Positions 59,822 to 64,000 of a stretch of 64,000 nucleotides of DNA are shown piece after piece; positions within the stretch are counted from its first letter, which is position 1, and the number at the start of each line of letters is the position of its first letter. The stretch comes from DASQPR01 sp963797675 (GTDB lineage Bacteria > Actinomycetota > Actinomycetes > Mycobacteriales > Micromonosporaceae): the NCBI GenBank assembly GCA_963797675.1, contig CAWCQQ010000002.1:620001-684000 (forward strand), read 5' to 3'. A program made the position numbers and the translations under genes. Under the pieces are notes generated by a model. The model saw only the letters and a list, made by a program, of their open reading frames with translations, had not been told where the DNA came from and searched no databases.

Positions 59822-61723
59822 ATGTGTGGAATCGTGGGCTACGTAGGGGCGCGACCTGCGCTCAGCATCCTGATCGACGGGCTGCGGCGGCTGGAATACC
59901 GCGGCTATGACTCGGCCGGCATCGCCGTGCTCAACGGCGACCGCCTGCTGACCGAGCGCAAGGCCGGCAAGCTCGCCAACCTCGAGAAGGTGCTGGCCGA
60001 GACCCGGACCGGCGAGTCCGCGGGGATCGGTGACGGCACCGTCGGCATCGGGCATACCCGCTGGGCCACGCACGGCGGCCCGACCGATCGCAACGCGCAT
60101 CCGCACCGCTCGGCCGACGGCCGGATCGCCGTGATCCACAACGGCATTATCGAAAATTTCGGGAAGCTTCGGGCCGAGTTGGAGGCCGAGGGCATCGCGT
60201 TCGCCAGCGACACCGACACCGAGTGCGTCGCGCACCTTCTGGCCCGCGAACTCCGGTTCGCGGACGCCGACGCCATCGGGCACGAATTCGCGGTGGGTTG
60301 GCGACTGGCGAGTGCGATGCGCCGGGTCTGCCGCCAGCTCGACGGCGCGTTCACGCTGCTCGCGATCGACGCGGACAGCCCGGACGTGGTGGTCGGCGCC
60401 CGCCGCAATTCGCCGCTCGTGGTCGGCCGCGGTGACGGCGAGAATTTCCTCGCCAGCGACGTGTCGGCGTTCATCGAGCACACCAGGGAGGCGGTCGAAC
60501 TCGGCCAGGACCAGGTGGTCACGATCACGCCGCAGACGATCGAGATCACCGACTTCGACGGCAACGAGGTGTTCGGTCGCGAGTACCACATCGACTGGGA
60601 CGCGAGCGCCGCCGAAAAGGGTGGCCACGAGTTCTTCATGCTCAAGGAGATCGCGGAGCAGCCGCAGGTCGTTGCGGACACGCTGCTCGGCCGGTTGAGC
60701 GAGAACGGTGAGGTGATGCTCGACGAGGTCCGGCTGACCGATCAGGATCTGCGCGACGTCGACAAGATCTTCATCGTCGCGTGCGGCACCGCATACCACG
60801 CCGGCCTGGTCGCGAAGTACGCGATCGAGCACTGGACACGCATCCCGTGCGAGGTCGAGTTGGCCAGCGAGTTCCGTTACCGCGATCCGGTTCTGGATCG
60901 CTCAACGCTGGTGGTGGCGATCTCGCAGTCCGGCGAGACGATGGACACGCTGATGGCGCTCCGGCACGCGAAGGATCAAAAGGCCCGCGTGCTGGCGATC
61001 TGCAATACCAACGGTTCCACCATCCCGCGCGAGTCCGACGCGGTGCTCTACACGCACGGCGGACCCGAGATCGCGGTCGCGTCGACGAAGGCATTCCTTA
61101 CCCAGCTGGTCGCGTGCTACCTGGTCGGGCTGCACCTCGCACAGGTGCGGGGCGTCAAATACGCGGACGAGGTCGCGGCCGTCGTCGGTCAGTTGCAGCA
61201 GATGCCGGCGAAGCTGGACGCGCTACTGGACACGATGGAGCCGGTCCGCGAGTTGGCTCGGGAACTCGTCGACGCGAAGGCGATCCTGTTCATCGGGCGT
61301 CACGTCGGCTATCCGGTCGCGCTCGAGGGCGCGTTGAAGCTGAAGGAACTCGCCTACATGCACGCCGAGGGCTTCGCCGCCGGCGAGCTCAAGCACGGTC
61401 CGATCGCGCTGATCGAAGACGGCACTCCGGTCGTGTGCATCGTGCCGTCGCCGGCCGGCCGTGGGATGCTGCACGACAAGATCATTTCGAACATCCAGGA
61501 GGTACGCGCCCGGGGCGCCCGGACGATCGTGATCGCCGAGGAGGGCGACGAGGCCGTCCGCCCGTACGCCGACCATCTGATCTCGGTCCCGCGTACGCCG
61601 ACGTTGCTCGCGCCGCTCGTCACGACCGTGCCGCTGCAGGTCTTCGCGGCCGAGATCGCCAAGACCCGCAAGCACGACGTGGATCAGCCTCGCAACCTGG
61701 CGAAATCGGTGACCGTCGAGTAG
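59822..61723 (+). CDS. glmS: Glutamine-fructose-6-phosphate aminotransferase (isomerizing)
   Basis: 633 residues. First step of UDP-GlcNAc synthesis. Cys2 nucleophile in MCGIVGYVG, glutamine site HTRWATHGGPTDRNAHPH, SIS domains with ACGTAYHAGLVAKY, SQSGETMDTL and YMHAEGFAAGELKHGPIALI, ending DQPRNLAKSVTVE. It has its own AT-richer upstream region (59737-59821) after the glmM terminator; no glmS ribozyme or riboswitch is seen there. Confidence 0.98.
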   Translation: MCGIVGYVGARPALSILIDGLRRLEYRGYDSAGIAVLNGDRLLTERKAGKLANLEKVLAETRTGESAGIGDGTVGIGHTRWATHGGPTDRNAHPHRSADGRIAVIHNGIIENFGKLRAELEAEGIAFASDTDTECVAHLLARELRFADADAIGHEFAVGWRLASAMRRVCRQLDGAFTLLAIDADSPDVVVGARRNSPLVVGRGDGENFLASDVSAFIEHTREAVELGQDQVVTITPQTIEITDFDGNEVFGREYHIDWDASAAEKGGHEFFMLKEIAEQPQVVADTLLGRLSENGEVMLDEVRLTDQDLRDVDKIFIVACGTAYHAGLVAKYAIEHWTRIPCEVELASEFRYRDPVLDRSTLVVAISQSGETMDTLMALRHAKDQKARVLAICNTNGSTIPRESDAVLYTHGGPEIAVASTKAFLTQLVACYLVGLHLAQVRGVKYADEVAAVVGQLQQMPAKLDALLDTMEPVRELARELVDAKAILFIGRHVGYPVALEGALKLKELAYMHAEGFAAGELKHGPIALIEDGTPVVCIVPSPAGRGMLHDKIISNIQEVRARGARTIVIAEEGDEAVRPYADHLISVPRTPTLLAPLVTTVPLQVFAAEIAKTRKHDVDQPRNLAKSVTVE

Positions 61724-61735
61724 CCAGAGCAGCGG

Positions 61736-63325
61736 TCAGGACACGTCTGCGGTGTCGCCGACCGCGATCCGAGCGATGTTGGTGAGCGATGGCGTACCGG
61801 CGTCGAAGTATCCGGTGTGCGTCGCGATCGGATGGGTCAGCCGGCCGGGGTCGCTGGTGAACACGTTCGCGCCGTACGCCGCCGAGGTGGGATTCGTCCC
61901 GAACCAGCTCTGGTCGCTCTGCTGCCCGAACACCTCGGCGATCAGCGTGCCGGGGGTGACCACGCGTGGGACCAGATCGTTGCGAGCCGCGGTCGCCCAG
62001 ACGTCGCCGTCCGGTACGCCGAGGTCGGCGGCGTGGCCGACACCGGTCCCCGGGCTGCCGACCAGGATGACGTCGTCGACGTGGAGGCCGCCCTGCTGGG
62101 ATGCGGCCCCGACGACCAGCGATCCGTAGCTGAAGCCGAGTACGGTCTCGTGGCCTTCGGGCACCGTCGACGTCGTTCGCAGACCGTCCTCGAACGTCGA
62201 CAGCGGACCGGCGGCGGCGTCGGCCGGCGCGGTGCCGGTAGCCTTGCGGATCACGCTCGGTGCGTCGTAGTTCACCCAGCCGACGGTCGCGATGTTTCCG
62301 GCCTCGGCCGGTATCCAGGTGGACGTCGGCGACAGCTGGGTGCTGGTCTGCTCGATGTGGTCGAGCGACGTCAACGTCGTGCCGATGGAGTGCAGGGCGG
62401 AGCCGACGCCGGGGACGAACGTCACCGTGTTCGCGGCATCGTCCGGGTTGGCGATCGAGACGATCGCCCGGCCGTCGGGTGCATCGACGCCGAGGAGATA
62501 GGCCCGTACGTCGCCGGTGTCGTCCAGCCGGTCCTCCAGAATCTGTACGCCGGCGAGGTTGCCGTCGATGGTCGCGAGCACCTTCGTATTGCCGGCCGCG
62601 TACGGGCTGGAGCGCAGCATCTCGTCCTGCTGCCGGAGGATCGTCGTCTGCCGGTGCAGCAATAGCCGGGACGCCTGATCGCGATCGTCCGCCGGGATTC
62701 CGTCGAGGCCGGCGATCGTCGCCGGTTGCACCACGATGACGTACCGCTGCTGGTCCGGGGTCAGGCGCTGCCACCATGCGGCGATCGCACCCGGGCCAAG
62801 ACCGACTGGCGGCCCGGATGGCGGTACGGCCGACGCGTCAACGTCGAACCGGACCGCTCGCAGCCGCACGTCGGCGGCTTGATCGGCCCGATTCGCGGCG
62901 GTGATCGCATCGCCGATGGCCTGCTCGGTCGCATACTGCTCGGCGAAGTCGGTGCCATCGGGCTCGGCATCCGGCGCGAGCGAGACCGTGCCGTCCGGCG
63001 CGACCTCGGTGATCGATCCGGGGTGCGGCTGGGATTCGTAGATCAGCCGATCCTGTGCGTCGGTGACGGCCACGCTGAGTTCGGTAAGCGTCTGATCGAT
63101 CCCGACGAGGCCGGGAAACGCCGCATAGAGGTCCGAGCGCACCATTGACAGCCGGTTGAGGGCCACCGTTGCCGCGGTGCCGGACCAGTGCCGAGCGAGC
63201 CACTCGATCAGGTCGCCCAGTTCGTCGGCCTTGACCGCCAGGGCTTCGGCGAGACGTCGCATCGCCTCCGCCGCCGTGTCCCACGAGCCCGGATCCACCG
63301 TACGCAGGTCGGCGTAGCTCACCAT
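61736..63325 (-). CDS. DUF1023 alpha/beta hydrolase with a WXG100-like N-terminal region
   Basis: 529 residues from ATG 63325. The N-terminal 100 or so residues are helical (DPGSWDTAAEAMRRLAEALA, WLARHWSGTAATVALNRL), like ESX-type substrates. The middle is variable. The C-terminal half is the DUF1023 hydrolase: nucleophile elbow VLGFSYGSLVVG, VDDVILVGSPGTGVG, ARNDLVPRV, and late His in HPIATHTGYF. Such proteins in actinobacteria are probable secreted esterases or lipases; the substrate is unknown. Overlaps the upstream small gene by 7 bases. Confidence 0.82.
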   Translation of the reverse strand: MVSYADLRTVDPGSWDTAAEAMRRLAEALAVKADELGDLIEWLARHWSGTAATVALNRLSMVRSDLYAAFPGLVGIDQTLTELSVAVTDAQDRLIYESQPHPGSITEVAPDGTVSLAPDAEPDGTDFAEQYATEQAIGDAITAANRADQAADVRLRAVRFDVDASAVPPSGPPVGLGPGAIAAWWQRLTPDQQRYVIVVQPATIAGLDGIPADDRDQASRLLLHRQTTILRQQDEMLRSSPYAAGNTKVLATIDGNLAGVQILEDRLDDTGDVRAYLLGVDAPDGRAIVSIANPDDAANTVTFVPGVGSALHSIGTTLTSLDHIEQTSTQLSPTSTWIPAEAGNIATVGWVNYDAPSVIRKATGTAPADAAAGPLSTFEDGLRTTSTVPEGHETVLGFSYGSLVVGAASQQGGLHVDDVILVGSPGTGVGHAADLGVPDGDVWATAARNDLVPRVVTPGTLIAEVFGQQSDQSWFGTNPTSAAYGANVFTSDPGRLTHPIATHTGYFDAGTPSLTNIARIAVGDTADVS

Positions 63326-63618
63326 CCGATCGCACCGGAACGTCGAGCGCTGCGCAGGTCGGCCTCCATATATCCGTGGCCCGCCTGGTGGATCGCCGCC
63401 CGGATCGCGAGCATCGTGTCGACGATGGCGACGGCCTTCATCTCGGCCGCGTCGAGCGTGTTGCGGATCGACGCGCTGCTCGCCCAGCCAGCGGTGAACG
63501 CGGCGCCGTCGATCTGATCTTCGGCGACGAGGACGGCGCCGCGGATCCCGTCCGCGAGCGTTTCCAGGACCGCACCGACGTCGGCCAGGACATCGAGGGA
63601 ACTCTGCAGCGGAAGCAT
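63319..63618 (-). CDS. Small ESX/WXG100-like protein
   Basis: 99 residues from ATG 63618. Two predicted helices: LQSSLDVLADVGAVLETLAD and SASIRNTLDAAEMKAVAIVD, around AAFTAGWASS, which resembles the W-x-G turn. Size and layout fit WXG100-type proteins secreted by type VII systems. It precedes and overlaps the DUF1023 gene, so the two are probably co-expressed. No ESX machinery is in the window. Confidence 0.6.
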   Translation of the reverse strand: MLPLQSSLDVLADVGAVLETLADGIRGAVLVAEDQIDGAAFTAGWASSASIRNTLDAAEMKAVAIVDTMLAIRAAIHQAGHGYMEADLRSARRSGAIGW

Positions 63619-63718
63619 GGCAACAGTTTCGCGGCCGGCCAGGCGGGTACGCCACAGCTGTGGAAACTCCGTCGGAACGCAACCCTTCGACTTATCCACA
63701 CCCTCTTGTGAATAGGGT

Positions 63719-64000
63719 ATGAGCGTGATCGTTGCTGTCGGCATGGATGTGGTCCTGGTCGAGCGGTTCACCGCGGCGCTATCGCGGACTCCGCTGCTGG
63801 CAGACCGGTTGTTTACCGAGTCGGAACGGATGACACCGTCCGGCAATCCTCGGTCGCCGGAGTCCCTCGCGGCCCGGTTCGCCGCCAAGGAGGCGATGGC
63901 GAAGGCGCTGGGCGCGCCCAGCGGCCTGTCCTGGCACGACTGCGAGATCGTGTCCGATCCGGATGGGCGGCCGTGGCTCACCATGACCGGCACGGTCGCC
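63719..64000 (+). CDS. acpS: Holo-[acyl-carrier-protein] synthase (5-prime part, runs off the window)
   Basis: 94 residues visible. Transfers 4-phosphopantetheine from CoA to apo-ACP. Motif 1 AVGMDVVLVERF holds the metal Asp; LFTESERM and SLAARFAAKEAMAKALG hold the second signature with the catalytic Glu/Lys. ATG 63719 follows TAGGGT. It diverges from the WXG100-like gene by about 100 bases. Confidence 0.95.
   Translation, partial: MSVIVAVGMDVVLVERFTAALSRTPLLADRLFTESERMTPSGNPRSPESLAARFAAKEAMAKALGAPSGLSWHDCEIVSDPDGRPWLTMTGTVA

Overview
The window is a high-GC, actinobacterial chromosome segment. It holds the actinomycete-type order rpmG, two MaoC-like dehydratase genes, tRNA-Trp, secE, nusG, rplKA, rplJL, rpoBC, rpsLG-fusA-tuf, the S10-spc-alpha gene set, truA, rplM-rpsI, glmM, glmS, acpS. 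GTG/TTG starts and GTGA/ATGA overlaps are frequent. Zinc forms of S4, S14 and L36 and the long low-complexity tails on S3, L22 and L17 also fit this phylum. The genus cannot be fixed from the sequence alone; protein details suggest the Frankiales, Cryptosporangiales or Micromonosporales side of the class.

Layout. 1-5280: the distal end of a complex I operon (end of nuoJ, then nuoK, nuoL, nuoM, nuoN). 5300-8500: htpX behind a direct-repeat regulatory site, an MFS transporter, and yajQ facing it. 8662-12603: tRNA-Tyr, a poorly coding stretch, a membrane GAF-GGDEF-EAL protein, tRNA-Thr and tRNA-Met. 12716-15331: rpmG, a MaoC pair, tRNA-Trp, secE, nusG. 15495-26556: rplK, rplA, rplJ, rplL, a 1.1-kb repeat-bearing gap, rpoB, rpoC. 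26629-28203: two small membrane proteins of unknown function. 28634-32903: rpsL, rpsG, fusA, tuf. 33263-43227: the S10 and spc ribosomal protein genes without interruption. 43465-50497 and on to rplQ (51090): secY, adk, map, a DUF1707 protein, infA, rpmJ, rpsM, rpsK, rpsD, rpoA, rplQ. 51162-56942: truA, an opposing Pro/Tyr-rich membrane protein, an RsmC-like methyltransferase, an ABC-F ATPase and a ThiD-like kinase. 57248-64000: rplM, rpsI, glmM, glmS, an opposing ESX-like small protein plus DUF1023 hydrolase, and the start of acpS.

Functionally this is the central information-processing region: translation machinery, RNA polymerase, its elongation factor NusG, and the Sec channel. A respiratory operon lies on one side and amino-sugar/cell-wall precursor genes (GlmM, GlmS) on the other. 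One hairpin-forming element recurs upstream of rpsL, rpsJ and infA and may coordinate ribosomal protein transcripts.

The most unusual property is a regional excess of single-base gains. Between about 0.5 and 15 kb, nuoL, nuoM, nuoN, htpX, the MFS gene, the GGDEF-EAL gene, a MaoC gene, secE and nusG read as well-conserved proteins only if about 55-60 single extra bases are skipped. Only one single-base loss was found. Almost every extra base can be placed beside a codon third position and differs from it (mostly C plus G). A few more occur in rplR, adk, map, the DUF1707 gene and the Pro/Tyr-rich gene; rpoB, rpoC, fusA, tuf, glmM, glmS and most ribosomal protein genes are clean. I read this as a consensus or strain-mixture artefact rather than gene decay, so these genes are annotated as functional genes with broken frames.
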